Assembly (NCBI RefSeq): GCF_000315625.1
Contig: NW_005434657.1
Span: 21,539-72,980, forward strand
Length of the DNA stretch: 51,442 bases
Direction of reading: 5' to 3'
From: Guillardia theta CCMP2712
Taxonomy: Eukaryota; Cryptophyceae; Pyrenomonadales; Geminigeraceae
Shown here: in pieces, positions 16,327-27,812 of the stretch
Numbering within the stretch: the stretch's first letter is position 1
Layout: each line of letters opens with the position of its first letter
Made by a program: the position numbers and the translations under genes
The notes under the pieces: generated by a model
The model's input: the letters and a program-made list of their open reading frames with translations, nothing else
Databases searched by the model: none
Told to the model about the DNA's origin: nothing

Positions 16327-19300
16327 GGTTATGAGCCTCGATTACATGCTCAATCATGTTGATCTTATATTTGGTTAGTTGAATTGTTTACTGGAGTTTT
16401 TTCTTTCTTGGTATTGTTTTCCGTTACTGTTGAAAAATTCATGCAAATTCTATCAAGCTTTACACATTCGGATGACTCCTCTCTTCAATCAGGCTCTCTT
16501 TCTAGCCGCAAGTTGTTTAGGCCTCTCATCTCAGCCTCAATTTGTTTGATTGATCTTCGAATAGGAAAAAACAAGCCTTTCCCCAGCCAGATTGGTCGGT
16601 CGAATATCTGCTTAACCGTGTGGAAACGCACTTGAAGCTGATTCGATTCTTATTTTCTTGATCTTTGAGTAGGACTCCATAGCGTTGCTTTTCCGGCCGG
16701 GCGCTCATAGGAAAAATTGGCAAGATTTTTTTTTTTTCGAAGGGCCTGAGGGGTCCCTTCATTTCATGCCATGTGGGAGTACCCTACTTTGAGAAGGCGT
16801 GTGGGAGGGTACTCGCTCTTAGGAAAATCGTTGCTGCGCAGGGCCAAAGAGGGGTAGGGTGATTTGAATTTGGTTGCTTGGACACCTCACCACGCCAAAC
16901 CAAAGTAAAAGTACGAATTTTAGAAGTATCTGTGGTACCAACTTAATATTGCAGCGTTTATATGGTACAAAACGAGGGCCAAACTGGTCGGAACTTCGAC
17001 TTCCGAGAACCCCTCCGTTTGACTTTCGTTGGGGGGTGGGGTGGGTATGGAGCACCCTCAACTACCCACCTTTGAACCAGTTTGAAACTCTGTGATAGGG
17101 GGTGGGGGGTAGCCCCCATTTCTCATTCCCCAAGCCCCCTCTCCCTGGACGAGCAAGAGGCGATGAAATGGTGCCTTCCTGACTCGCGAGGATGAACCTT
17201 GATATTGAGAGACTTCGAATCTAACCCAACTGAGATAGGAATGAGATGAAGATCTCATATCATACCTGTAAGAGATGATCGAGCTTCTTTCTCAACTCTG
17301 CAGGTTGGGCCAAGGTTTGAATCATCCATCGTGTACTGATATATGCACCCTAGGTACAAACAATCCGCGTGTGTACTTGAAAATATTCCTCAAAGACAAG
17401 ATGAAATTTTCATGAACAGCTAAGCAACTAATGATAGATTCACCATTGAACAGAATCAACTCTGATTGACCCTTCTTTCAAATTGCCGTAGGTTGAACGT
17501 TGAGCTCAAATGCATGATTTGTGAGAAATTTGTATCAAACTGTACCTTAAGCGACTTTGCTGTCTAGATATGTGTTCTCATGTCATCACTCACTTTCAAT
17601 TCTTCTAATCTTACGGTCAGGATTCATGCACCTCACTTTTCTATAGAGAAAGCTTTACATGCTCAACCGTTCAATGATGCATGAAGAGACGTTTGCACAA
17701 AGGATTTCTTTACCTGCTAGGATAGATGACTTTGAATCATCGTTGTTGATCATGAATCACTATACCCATGATCAAGTGCATTGACAATTGCATTTCCATG
17801 TTTCATGACGTTGGATGATTTTTCTGTACTGCAACTAAGTTCTTCCTCTGTCATGACATTTCCACAACGCTGCAGAAACCTAGTTAGAAATGAAACAATG
17901 TGCAGATGAATCTGATATCAATAAATGAGATGTTCTTCGAATCAATCCTGCCTTGTTTGGACAGTTCGCAATGCTACCATGCAACAGTAGAGTTCTTGTC
18001 GCATTTGGCTCTACAGAGGGGTGCCTTGTTCAACAGAGCAAGCACTCGATGATTGTAAACGAACCACAAACACTGTGAATCAATAAACAGAATTCCACAT
18101 TCAGGTGATCATATCTTTATTACAAGCGTTTCAATCTGGGTAAAAGCACAACTGACCTCCTTGTAATCCTGACGACGTTCCATCTTTTGCCTGGCGAAGT
18201 TATTTCTGTGTTAACCAAGAAGCATGTGACATGTAGCCACATCATAAATGCTGTACGGCCTGGAATATCAGCATCTTCAAAGTGCTCGTGTTTGCTGTGA
18301 CCGTATCATCTGCTTGGCAGCGGCTCATTGATGGACACACGATCTGATGCAAGTTCACACCAGTAATATTTAGATGATGCATCATGTGATCAAATGGCAT
18401 AGACTTTGGTGATTTGCAACATGTTTCATCGTTCCAACACATCCTTGAAAACCGGATGAAGAATCCTTCACGAACCACTGGACTTGCTTGTTATCATTCG
18501 ATAGTGCTGTGGACCATCGTGGTTTCAAGCAATCGAGCAGCTCACTGCTAAAATGCACTGTATTTCTTGCGAGCCTATCAGCCATCATCGTGAAGACATG
18601 TGTTCTTGAGCTCACTGGTGACTGTACGGCTTTTGAACAATCCAGTCACCGTCGGATGATGATTCCCTGTCGTCTTGTGTGTAATCTCCATCCATCTACT
18701 CCAACTCAGTTTCCCTGTCATGCATCGCAGATAGCTTAGGGTATTTCACAACCCGGTTTCGATTGCAACGTATCCCTGTGATGGTGATTTTCACTTGTAT
18801 TATTGATGCTCTTCGCTCACCAAACGATTTTTCGTGAGATCCACGCACTGTACGAAGCACTCCTCAAGGATCATCATCTCTACACCTCAGGAATTTCCCA
18901 TGAGGAGGTTCGGTGAACATCTGATGTCTGCACACGCTGCCGCGGGCTCGCTGTTTGCGAGCCATGGTTAGGGCAGTACAGAGCGGTGCGACGTGCCCCG
19001 AACAAGGGGAGGCTCATGGCGTGTAGAGAGGTCGTTCAAACTTGTTTATAAAATTGTACCATAAGAAGGCTCTACAAATTAGTTAGTAGACTACCCCATG
19101 ATCTCAGTGCAACTTCTGGGGTGCAGCCCTACTTCTCTGTTTATACTCAACCATTCCACAATACAGTTTAAAATATCTTTTTGGAAAACAACATCAGAGT
19201 TATAAACCTGAAATTTGAACCCTGTTTGAAATCCTCAAACACGCCACCCCCCAATCCACATAGAAAGCAGACCAACCCCCTCACGGGAAAACATACAGCC

Positions 19301-19492
19301 CAAAGCAGAAAAAGCAAAATGGCAACGCTATGGGAGTCAAATGGAACTACCAGGAGATCTGGCGGAAGTTTTCATGTCATGGAGCTAGGCTGTGGCATGC
19401 ATAACTGGAGCTACTTCTGGATCGGCGAACAAGGTACTACTGCACAACAATCTTCAGATGCCTTGAAACGGATGTTCCAATCTCGCGGCAGC
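16327..19492. other. 3.2-kb stretch with no recognisable gene
   Basis: Moderately AT-rich sequence with only short open frames. A G-run-rich patch lies at about 17029-17150. The minus-strand frame at 18382-18615 (ADRLARNTVHFSSELLDCL) reads like possible coding sequence but has no recognised motif and no supporting neighbours. I see no repeats or RNA genes. Confidence 0.4.
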
Positions 19493-19545
19493 AATCTCTG
19501 GTCACAAGTTCTTTACGGTTCAAAATTTATCTTTTGGTCTTCAAA
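19493..19545 (+). repeat. Diverged direct repeat, left copy
   Basis: TCTGGTCACAAG ... TTTACGGTTCAAAAT ... CTTTTGGTC here corresponds to TCTGGTCACAAG ... CACGGTTCAAAAT ... CTTTTGGTC at about 20318-20380, with insertions in the latter. The two copies flank the uninterrupted 327-bp repeat. Confidence 0.65.
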
Positions 19546-19559
19546 TGCCGGCGGGCACG

Positions 19560-19584
19560 CTCTCTCTCTCTCTCTCTCTCTCTC
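19560..19584. repeat. CT dinucleotide microsatellite
   Basis: About twelve CT units. Confidence 0.95.
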
Positions 19585-19872
19585 TGTTATCTGAACTCCG
19601 AAGTTCTCTCCTCAGACTCTCTTATCTTATCCTCCTTCTCTCGTCATTGCATCAGCTCGCCAGGCATCTCCCTTATCTCTGCACTGCACATCTAATAGCC
19701 CTGCATGAAAATCTTCTTCAGAATGGACAATCCTTGAATGGTTATTGCCCACTCAGCATGACTGTGAACTTGACGTTGTATCGTCGTATCTTGACTTGGA
19801 TCTGCTGACATTCTTGTTTGCGTGACTTTCTGACGTCCGATGTAACGTACTATTTCAGAAACTCGGGGGGAG

Positions 19873-20199
19873 GATGGAACGTATGCCAGCCGTGCCAGTC
19901 AGATAGCGCCGAGTTAACAAAAACTCTCCTGTAAACCAAGACGACTTACGTGGCAGGCGGCCAATGTAGCGTATGGGACGAAGAGGGGGTCTTTCCTAGC
20001 CGTCTTGCTAAGGTCCTCTCATGTCTGGATGCTTGGGTTTCACATCCTAGCATACAGTCTATCTCTCATGTGCTCCTCAATTCTGGTTTTGTGTGCATTA
20101 AACTCGGTCTTGAGCAAAAACTGTCTTGTTACAACTAAGGTCGATGTGATATCTGCGTGACTTTGGACTAGTACAAGTCTAACAAACTTGTATTCCGTC
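19873..20199 (+). repeat. 327-bp dispersed repeat, copy 2 (unoccupied target)
   Basis: Uninterrupted counterpart of 13610-13787 plus 16178-16326. The single CCTAG at 20046-20050 is the pre-insertion site of the retroelement. A short frame inside (starting MAGGQCSVWDEEGVFPS) is shared with copy 1 but has no recognised function. Confidence 0.9.
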
Positions 20200-20640
20200 A
20201 CAACTTGCCCGGCCCTGAATCAGGCTCGCGGCGGCAGCCGCGCACTGCATCTGAGGCTGAGACTCTGCACCGGACGGTCACGCCGGGCCGGGCCCAGTAA
20301 GCCCGGGAAGTTGGAGTCTGGTCACAAGAAGCCTACGGTTCTTTATGTTTCACGGTTCAAAATAGTTAACTTTTGGTCCGTCTTGAACTCGTCAATGATT
20401 TGACGCCCGGCCAGCAGTGAGGCTGGCCGGGCGGGAAAGCTTCTCTCTTCACTGAACCGTGCCTTATCACTTATTGCTGGCCGGTCCGATCTGTGAACGG
20501 AGTTACTAAGTTCTCGGAGGCTCGGCAACGCCCGTCCGACGGTCCGTCAGGAGCCGCGGGGCCGCCACCGGGCCCGGCGGCCGGGCAGTGACCGTACCGG
20601 CTCGGCTCAACAGGGTCGGAGCCCACAAAGACTACCCCTG
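20200..20640. other. GC-rich island 2
   Basis: Starts ACAACTTGCCCGGCC directly after the 327-bp repeat. GC-rich segments alternate with a 60-bp AT-rich patch that is the right copy of the direct repeat described at 19493. No gene is seen. Confidence 0.6.
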
Positions 20641-20744
20641 ATTTATTGGGAAGGTAAATGGGGGGTCCTACAGGGTGGTTCTATATCCGGTTGATGGCGC
20701 CAGAAATGTCGCATGATTACTGCAACAGCTGTGCAGGAGAGGAA

Positions 20745-21177
20745 AGAAGGGGAAGAGAGATCAGGGCAGAAAGATCTGGCAGACCAGGGGAGAGAGATCA
20801 GGGCAGAAAGATCTGGCAGACCAGGGGAGAGAGATCAGGGCAGAAAGATCTGATAGACCAGGGAGAGAGATCAGGGCAGAAAGATCTGATAGACCAGGGA
20901 GAGAGATCAGGGCAGAAAGATCTGATAGACCAGGGAAGAGAGATCAGGGCAGAAAGATCTGGCAGACCAGGGGAGAGAGATCAGGGCAGAAAGATCTGGC
21001 AGACCAGGGGAGAGAGATCAGGGCAGAAAGATCTGGCAGACCAGGGAGAGAGATCAGGGCAGAAAGATCTGATAGACCAGGGAAGAGAGATCAGGGCAGA
21101 AAGATCTGGCAGACCAGGGGAGAGAGATCAGGGCAGAAAGATCTGATAGACCAGGGAGGAGATCAGGGCAGAAAGAA
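20745..21177. repeat. 36/37-bp minisatellite, about 12 copies
   Basis: Units contain GAGAGAGATCAGGGCAGAAA and then GATCTGGCAGACCAGG or GATCTGATAGACCAGG. Two length classes (36 and 37 bp) and two sequence classes (GGCAGA, GATAGA) alternate. The open frame across it (20658-21146) is a by-product. A run of GGA, GGC, GCA and ACA triplets follows at 21191-21245. Confidence 0.93.
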
Positions 21178-21303
21178 GCGGTAAACTTATCTGGATGATA
21201 AGAGGAGGAGGAGGAGGCGGCGGCGGCAGCAGCAACAACAATAAAAGAATACTCTTCATTTTTGACGGGTTCTAATCGCGGTTTCGTATTCCTTTTCAAC
21301 AGA

Positions 21304-22271
21304 ATGTTCAGCAACTTGCGCCAATTCCAAGAGATGAATTCATCCTTTGCTCACTTGCAGTCACTCGACTTGGGTAGAATGTCGGTGAGGCCCCTCCCTC
21401 CACTTCTACTACTATTTAACCCCTGTCCTGTCAGCCCCAGCAGCAGAAGCAGTTTGCCGTCGAGTTCTGCACGACGAGTTACCGCACTGAGATGGAGGTG
21501 AGGGATGTGCTCTCCTTTGTGCATCCATTTTTGCAATGACAAGAAGAAGTCGAGGGTGATATTGCTGCTGCTGCTGCTGCTGCTGCTGCTTGATGCTTGT
21601 TATGATGACAATCAGGGAGAAGGAGGTGAAATTGGGAACCATGACAGTGATGACAGCCGTGAAAATAATGATGAATAGTTGTGTTGCGGATTTGAAAACG
21701 ATATTGATTAATTTTGTCCAGCAAAAACACTGTATGGAGAAAATCTTCAGCGGTAATTTATCTTGTTGGCTATCATATCATGACGAATGAGCAGGAAACA
21801 TGCAGTTCGAAGACTCTCTTACGACCATGGGATAATCATGAGTTCGTTATTTATGATTTTGTTACAAACTCTGTTCTTTGCCACAAAATGGAGACGTAGA
21901 ACGAAGAAAGAATAATTATCGGCGATTCTTTTCCATGCCAGAAGGACCTGCAGCTAATGTCCTGAACCTCGTTCATTCAGATTTCTTCACAATCGTTCAG
22001 TGCTACTTCTTGATGAGCAGTGATTCTTCGCCCGCACCATCACCGGACTCAAATTCCAGAGAGCCTTCGCTCCTTTCACCTACTTCGACTGGAAGTGAGT
22101 AGAGTCATAGGAAGAGGAAACTCGCGACCCCTGCTGTCGCTGCTGCTCGCGCTAATCAGGGCCTGGAAGACGCGGATCGTTCATCTCTCGCGCAGGCAGC
22201 ACGAGACCACTCACAGACGGTTTGGGTGGCGTCATGATAACCTCGCGCTGGCAACAGCTGAGTGGAGCTGA
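21304..22271 (+). CDS. Intron-containing candidate gene, unrecognised
   Basis: Exon-like segments with good borders are visible: MFSNLRQFQEMNSSFAHLQS then SLDLGRMS followed by GTGAGG (21304-21383); PQQQKQFAVEFCTTSYRTEM after CAG (21437-21498); QKHCMEKIFS after CCAG (21721); FFARTITGLKFQRAFAPF then TYFDW before GTGAGT (22025-22093); and a terminal exon around 22160-22271. Cys residues in FAVEFCTTSYRTEM and QKHCMEKIF recall small Cys-motif mitochondrial proteins, but this is not enough for an assignment. Borders and phases are tentative. Confidence 0.35.
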
Positions 22272-22608
22272 GGAACTAGGAGACTAGTACCTCCTGCTCC
22301 AGCCACTCCAGTACCCGTATCTGGTTCCAGTCACGAGCCTGTCCAGCATGAGTACCTTCTCGAACCCCTCCTCTTCAACGTCCCTCCCTCTATCCCTCTT
22401 CCTCCTCCCATGTTTCCGCGCTCACTCGTGATATCATCGTCCTGCCCTCATTGTCCGTCTGATTCAGTTTCGCTCCCTTGGAATGCAGCAGCCTAGCCAA
22501 AATCAGCGACATCATCTCTTCCTCATCCCCCATCTCCCCCTCTTTTCATTGTCTTTCACCCATCCTCAACCTGCTATCCCCTCTCCCTCCTCATCTCACT
22601 GTGCCACT

Positions 22609-23560
22609 TCAAGATGTCCCCTCCAGCACGCCAGGTAGATCGCTGTCCCCAAGCTGGTTCAGAGCAGCCAACGTGCCCAACACGCGTACCAGAGTATCCC
22701 TTGACCGTCTTGTCGTCGATGTGCTGCTGAAGATTTGTTGACGCATCCACGATCATGCTCGTGATGTCTGCATTGCCACTGAGCGCTGACAAAAAGAACG
22801 TCAGTCAGGCTGTGGGGATAAAGGAGGATCAGCATCGTTTACCTGCTACGTGTAGCGGAGTTTGTCCTTCCTGATCCTTGCTCGTAACATCAGCTCTGCC
22901 AGAGGTATTAGAAGAGAGGGGGAGGAAGGGGGAAGGAAGAGGATAAAGCGAAGGAGGACAAGGATGAGGATGAGGAGTACGATCACTTGTGACTGATGAA
23001 CATGCGTACGAGATCGACGTCCTGCAGGATCACAGCGAGATGAAGTGGGGCTGAGGAGAAAAAGGCGTTGAGTACAGAGATCAGAAGTGGATGCGAGGTA
23101 GGAGGGGAGGCAGGGAGGTAGCAATGCAGCAAGGGATTCGCATTCTCTCACTCGTATTGTCGTCCGATCTCAGCGCATGGACGGCTCTCGGGTCTCTGAG
23201 AATCAAGGGAGTCACCCCGGAGGAGCATGCAGTCATAAGGCAAGGAAATTCCACCTCCGCAAGATCGCCCGCACATTCTCGACGCTGTTCGGCGATTCAC
23301 ACGCCCCTGCAGAAGAAATGAGCAAGTGGGCAGAGATGGACTGATATCGCATGCACGCACTGAAGATCTCATTGTCTCGCAGAGGACAAAGACAAGGGCA
23401 GAATTTGCCAATCAGCTGCAGAGAATACAGGATCAACCAAGAGAAGAAAGAGACTGTCAATCACCTCAACAACTCGACTCCTTGCCATTGACTTACAACC
23501 CCGCGACAACAACTGTCGTGCCGTTGAACTATGATTGCGATCAGGGATGACACATTAAAT
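22609..23560 (-). CDS. Ankyrin-repeat protein, multi-intron
   Basis: Reading leftwards, exons give TACSSGVTPLILRDPRAVHA (about 23210), then APLHLAVILQDVDLVRMFIS (about 23030), then ADVTSKDQEGQTPLHVA (about 22870) continuing across an intron into ALSGNADITSMIVDA (about 22780). The pattern G-TPLHxAxxxGxxxxxxxLxxxxAD is the ankyrin repeat, with at least three units, so the protein probably mediates protein-protein contacts. The last exon may end with LGTLAALNQLGDSDLPGVLE and a stop at 22609. The 5' end is unresolved; ALVFVLCETMRSSVRAC near 23380 looks like an earlier exon. Confidence 0.6.
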
Positions 23561-23935
23561 GCTACAGTGTAGACCTACCTGACTGATTGCAAAGTACGAA
23601 CAAGATGCAATAAAGAGAAATGCCACTGAGATAGTCTATGTGAGACAAAGACAACAACATCGGGAATGAGAGTGAGATTTGAAGCAAAAAGAAGATAAGC
23701 TGAGATACGAGCCAAGTATATTCTACCTTCACGCGCAACCAGTGAATGAGAGAGCAAGAACCTAAAGAGGAAAAGGAGAAACATCAACAAACTCTTCAAC
23801 AGAACCAGAGAAGACCTCTTGCCATCAAACCATGCCAGCAAGGTACATCATTCAGTCATTACACGTCGCAAGGTCGATGACGATCGCTGGTGTAGGTGGA
23901 AACTGCAAGTCCAGAGTCAGTGAGGACATATTTGA

Positions 23936-23989
23936 TCTCCCTCGCTCCCTCGCTCCCTCGCTCCCTCGCTCCCTCTCTCCCTCTCTCAG
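23936..23989. repeat. CTCCCTCG octanucleotide repeat
   Basis: About six units of CTCCCTCG/CTCCCTCT. From here to 24600 I see no gene; 24126-24200 holds a few diverged copies of AGCTACATC. Confidence 0.9.
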
Positions 23990-24604
23990 GCTGGGCGCTC
24001 GCATGACGAGACGAAATGATAGTGAGCCAGACTTGAAAAGGAAGGTGAATATTTAAAGTTTGGAGATATCAATTCAATAATGCAATCCAACATTTTAAAA
24101 TTCCTTGTCCACAAGACTCGAACATGCCGCTAAAGCTAAAGCTACATCCACCAGACAATATGCAGCTACATCTGAAGCTACATCCACAAGACATTACTGC
24201 TGTCTAGTCGCGCAAGGATCTGAATGTCCTGACAGCAGTCAAAACTAAGCGAGTCATGTGGCGGAGATTTCATCGTGCTAGAGAAGATGCCCTGAAAACA
24301 TCAGCCAATAAGAGGGAAGGACAGGCGATCACGAGAAGTAGCGAGTAGGCATCGAAGAAGCAGGGCAATGAAGTAGCGAAGGAGCAATATTGGCAGCTCC
24401 TCACGAAGGCAAAGTGGTATTTGCAATCAAATCAGCCGCAGCTGCAATGGGCACAGCAGGAAAGACCAGATGGTGGAGGATGAGCGAGGAACACATCGAA
24501 AGACATATCGGTAAACGCAAACCTTTCTGTCGTCGCAGGAGAATTCCCACGGATTTTTGTCAATCATCCAGCTATCAGAATCGTCTGTGCTCTTTGCTGA
24601 CAAC

Positions 24605-25600
24605 TCATTCTCGTAAAGACTTGCGCTGTGGTTCTGAGAAGCAAAACTCAGAAAATGAGGAATTGTGACCTGCTAATCCCACCATTCTTGTGTCATCATA
24701 ATTGCTACCTTGTTTGGTAAAAAAACCAATCTCCATGTCATCTGAGCGAAAGTCAAGGAGTCTGTAACAGTCAGATGGTTGCAAACCTTGCTCGTTCTCA
24801 TCCAAGTAGAGATCTTGCGGCAAGAGAGGACGCGTTGCTATCACCTTTGGCATGCTTGACGTGGAGCTGCTTCCAAACTTAACCGGAGCACGTTGCATGG
24901 AGCTCCTCTCTGATTCCTTGTTGTCTCTTGTCGAGAGCTCGAGGGCTTCCAGCGCTTCTTTGACCATCGACTTTCGGAAAGCATCGTCTTCGGTGCACCA
25001 GAGCTCGCAGGTGCGGTTCTGATTGCTTTCTTGAAGAAAGTCTTCACCGGTTGAACCCGAATTCCCGCTCCTCAAATGTTCTGATCGATCGCTCGCGGTA
25101 ATTCCCCCGTAGTTGAGCAGAGTATTATTTCTGTGCAAAAACAAATCATGAAATAAAAGAGTGAGCAGACAGGAATACCTGAGGTCTATGGAGCACATCT
25201 TCTGCAATGCTTGCTGGTGAATCCTACTTGATAGACTTTGAGGCTTCTTCAGATGATCTGCACTCAAATCTATCTCTGAAAGCTGTTCAGCTGATACCAA
25301 GATTCCGTACTACACATTGCAAACCTCTGGTTGCACAGTTTTCTTCAACGCGCTTCAGAATTTGATAATGCTCAACAATTTCTCTCCCATTTTCAGCCAG
25401 CATGTCTATGTTGTTAGACAGAGACACCGATAAAGGCAATTCACAAGATGAGCTGTGTACAGATCTGAGAAAAGATTCACAAGATAAAATCACTTGACGT
25501 TCAACAGTCACTACATTTCATCTCTCTCATCGAAAACTTCAGTCCATGCCTGATGTCGATCACAGTTGCCTGCAAACCTTCGAGTCACTTTCTTTTATGT
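24605..25600 (-). CDS. Unknown protein, intron-containing
   Basis: Coding segments read leftwards: RRFAGNCDRHQAWTEVFDER (about 25560), SVHSSSCELPLSVSLSNNID then MLAENGREIVEHYQILKRVE (25340-25470), AEQLSEIDLSADHLKKPQ (25260-25300), SSRIHQQALQKMCSIDLR, a 48-nt intron (25139-25186 region), then NNTLLNYGGITASDRSEH and on to SFSEFCFSEPQRKSLRE before TGA at 24605. Two of the introns (48 nt, and a possible 39 nt near 24670-24708) are multiples of three without stops, so the frame stays open whether or not they are removed. The protein is acidic and Ser-rich, and no domain is recognised. Confidence 0.5.
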
Positions 25601-25639
25601 CTTCCTATCTCGCAATACTTGGTTGAGGGGATAACAGAA

Positions 25640-26280
25640 TCCAATCACGGACTCGAGCACCTTTTTCTGTTCCAATCCAAATCTGTGCCATCAACAGTGA
25701 GCATGTGTCTACTTATGACGTAGCATTCACTTTATGGACTGGAGAGTTCATCATTCTTGACCTCGTGTCTCTTAAATAAATGTTTGCAGAGAGCGAAGAG
25801 GATTGCACTGGTTTATCAATACCTGTAGAGAAAATCATATCGTTTGCGTCAAAACGGCCCAGCGCTCTAAAATTGCTCCATTACCTGCCCGCATGTACCA
25901 TGACTCGACCCATGCCGAATGTCTTCCATTCATCATTGTCCATCCCTCTCGCTCTATACCAGCCATTCCCCTCGCTGATACCTCACCAGGGTAGTGACCT
26001 TACCACCCCAACCCTGTCTAGATAATAATTTTAATATACAACCCCACCCACTGGAATTACTCAGGTTAATACCCCCCCCGATCGCCATGCCGGGACTAAT
26101 TGGTCCACCCACCTTGTTCCGCTAAACCAAGACTTCAATTTCCGGCCTGGCACATACTACCCGTGGTAAAGGAGGGGGCCGCATATCATGTCATGGAGAC
26201 TAGTGGGTACTTTTCACCCCTCAGTACGCTTCAGGAGCAGAGGGTAGTCAGCGATTTGTCGTTGCCCTACTTACCATTTT
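25640..26280. other. No gene seen; C-run-rich patch
   Basis: 25985-26180 is rich in CCC and ACCCC runs (CCTTACCACCCCAACCC, TACCCCCCCCG). A patch of similar style (CCCTTACCACCCCCC) occurs at about 38786-39000. Short frames only. Confidence 0.4.
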
Positions 26281-26492
26281 ATTAGCTAGCCGCCTCAGTA
26301 GTGCCGGTGGGTCCGGTCCGAGTCTGGCGGCGACCGGATGAACCAGGTCGGACCCGGTGGTTCTCCGAGGACAGTATGGTACTAGTACCAGCATGTAACG
26401 GTAGTAACTCAACCGGGAGTGTGACCGGTACTCGATTCGACTGTAGAATTTTTGCAAACCACATGCCGCGGCACAACAGGCCAATGAAATCG

Positions 26493-26586
26493 TTTACTCA
26501 AAGTTAAGTTAAAATCAGTACGAGGACAATCAGGAGAGTCGAGGAGGCTTGACCCTGACACAACTGTCGCACAGGCCAAACGGCGA
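26493..26586 (+). repeat. Direct repeat, left copy
   Basis: TTTACTCAAAGTTAAGTTAA, then CAGTACGAGGACAATCAGGA and GAGTCGAGG, ending CAGGCCAAACGGCGA. The right copy (27078-27182) follows the same course with small insertions. A shorter third copy is at 12597-12640. Confidence 0.85.
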
Positions 26587-26689
26587 GAAGAGAAAGACAG
26601 CGAGAACCAAACCCAATCCTGCCGACTGCTGTCCCCCAAACTTAACTTGTGTCTGACTCGTAGTACCTTCACTTAACGGCGCGCAGGGC

Positions 26690-27060
26690 AAGTCCCCCGC
26701 GCGGCCATGCCAGCCTCGGATGTCGCGGTGGCCGCCGCCGAAGGAATGAGACGCATACCGGGATGCACCCGCGATGATGGCAGCGTAGGACAGGGAGGCC
26801 TTGAGCTGACGAAATATCCTGGACCGGATGCGTTTGCAAGTCGGATCACCTGAGACGTCTTGCGAGGCCGAGATACCATCCAGCGCTGCCGTTTCCTTGT
26901 TCCGACCGAGCGATCCGCCAGCCACCACAGAAAGCGCAACGCATCGTCCTGCCGCGGCAAGAGGCCATCAGTGCTGGCGATGATGGGAAGAAAGGCCTTT
27001 GGCGGGACGTGCTGAGCATATGCCGCGAGGTCACGATGCCCTCGGATCTTCCGCTGTGCT
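26690..27060 (-). pseudogene. Decayed tyrosine-recombinase-like fragment
   Basis: One minus frame contains FRQLKASLSYAAIIAGASRY followed by ASHSF-GGG, resembling the [SG]HSFRRGGAT box (catalytic H-x-x-R region) of tyrosine recombinases found in DIRS, Ngaro and Crypton elements. After SHSFGGG the homology would continue in another frame (ATATSEAGMAARG), implying a one-base frameshift, and the catalytic Arg is replaced. Upstream (about 26880-27060) a third frame gives HRDLAAYAQHVPPKAFLP. It lies between the two direct repeats, as expected for a decayed transposon. The identification rests on short motifs only. Confidence 0.35.
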
Positions 27061-27077
27061 GCCGCTTAATGATTTAC

Positions 27078-27182
27078 TTTACTCAAAGTTAAGTTAAAAA
27101 TCAGTACGAGGACAATCAGGAGAGTCGAGGCCCTGAGGCTTCGGACCCTGACACTGCCGCACAGGCCCGGGCCAAACGGCGA
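27078..27182 (+). repeat. Direct repeat, right copy
   Basis: Same sequence as 26493-26586 with CCCTGAGGCTTCG and CCGGG insertions. It is followed by GC-rich island sequence to about 27370. Confidence 0.85.
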
Positions 27183-27812
27183 TACCTGGACAATTTCCCC
27201 GGCGCGCCATGCCAGCGACATCGCTGTCGAACCTGCAAGGGTTCTTCGAGTTCGCACAGTAGTCCGCTTACTCGGATTGAAACCCTGCTCGGCCCCGGCC
27301 GCGCGGCGTGACTCGGGTGACGCCGGCCCCGGGCCCGGCCCGGCCGGGCGCCCCGGCCGGCGTAAGACCTGCCATTCGTGTAACCATGCTGACATGCTGA
27401 TGGACCTTCTGGTCAGGGACTATGGTGGAGCAAGATGAGGGAAACTCGAGGGGCCCCTGGAGGAGGGCAGTTGAGAGGACGCGATGATGAAAGGGAATGA
27501 AAGAGGACTGGGAAGGGTTAACACAGCAGAGAACTTGAGGGAGGAGAGCATAGAGAGTATTAGGAAATGAAGTGCGAAAACATTCAGGGTTTGTAAATTG
27601 AACCGAGGGGTTGAACTTGTTCTCTTCTCCAGGTTTTTGTTATCGAAGCTTTATGTGGTAATTTTCGTTTGTTGTTGAGGACACAATCTATCTAGGATTT
27701 CTCAGCGAGCAGTCAATGTGCATACATGATATTTTGAAGGGTCGTGGCATTTGGGAAAACTTGTTTCATACAAGGAGGACATCTTATCACGTCGTAAAGA
27801 AGTACACGAGAA

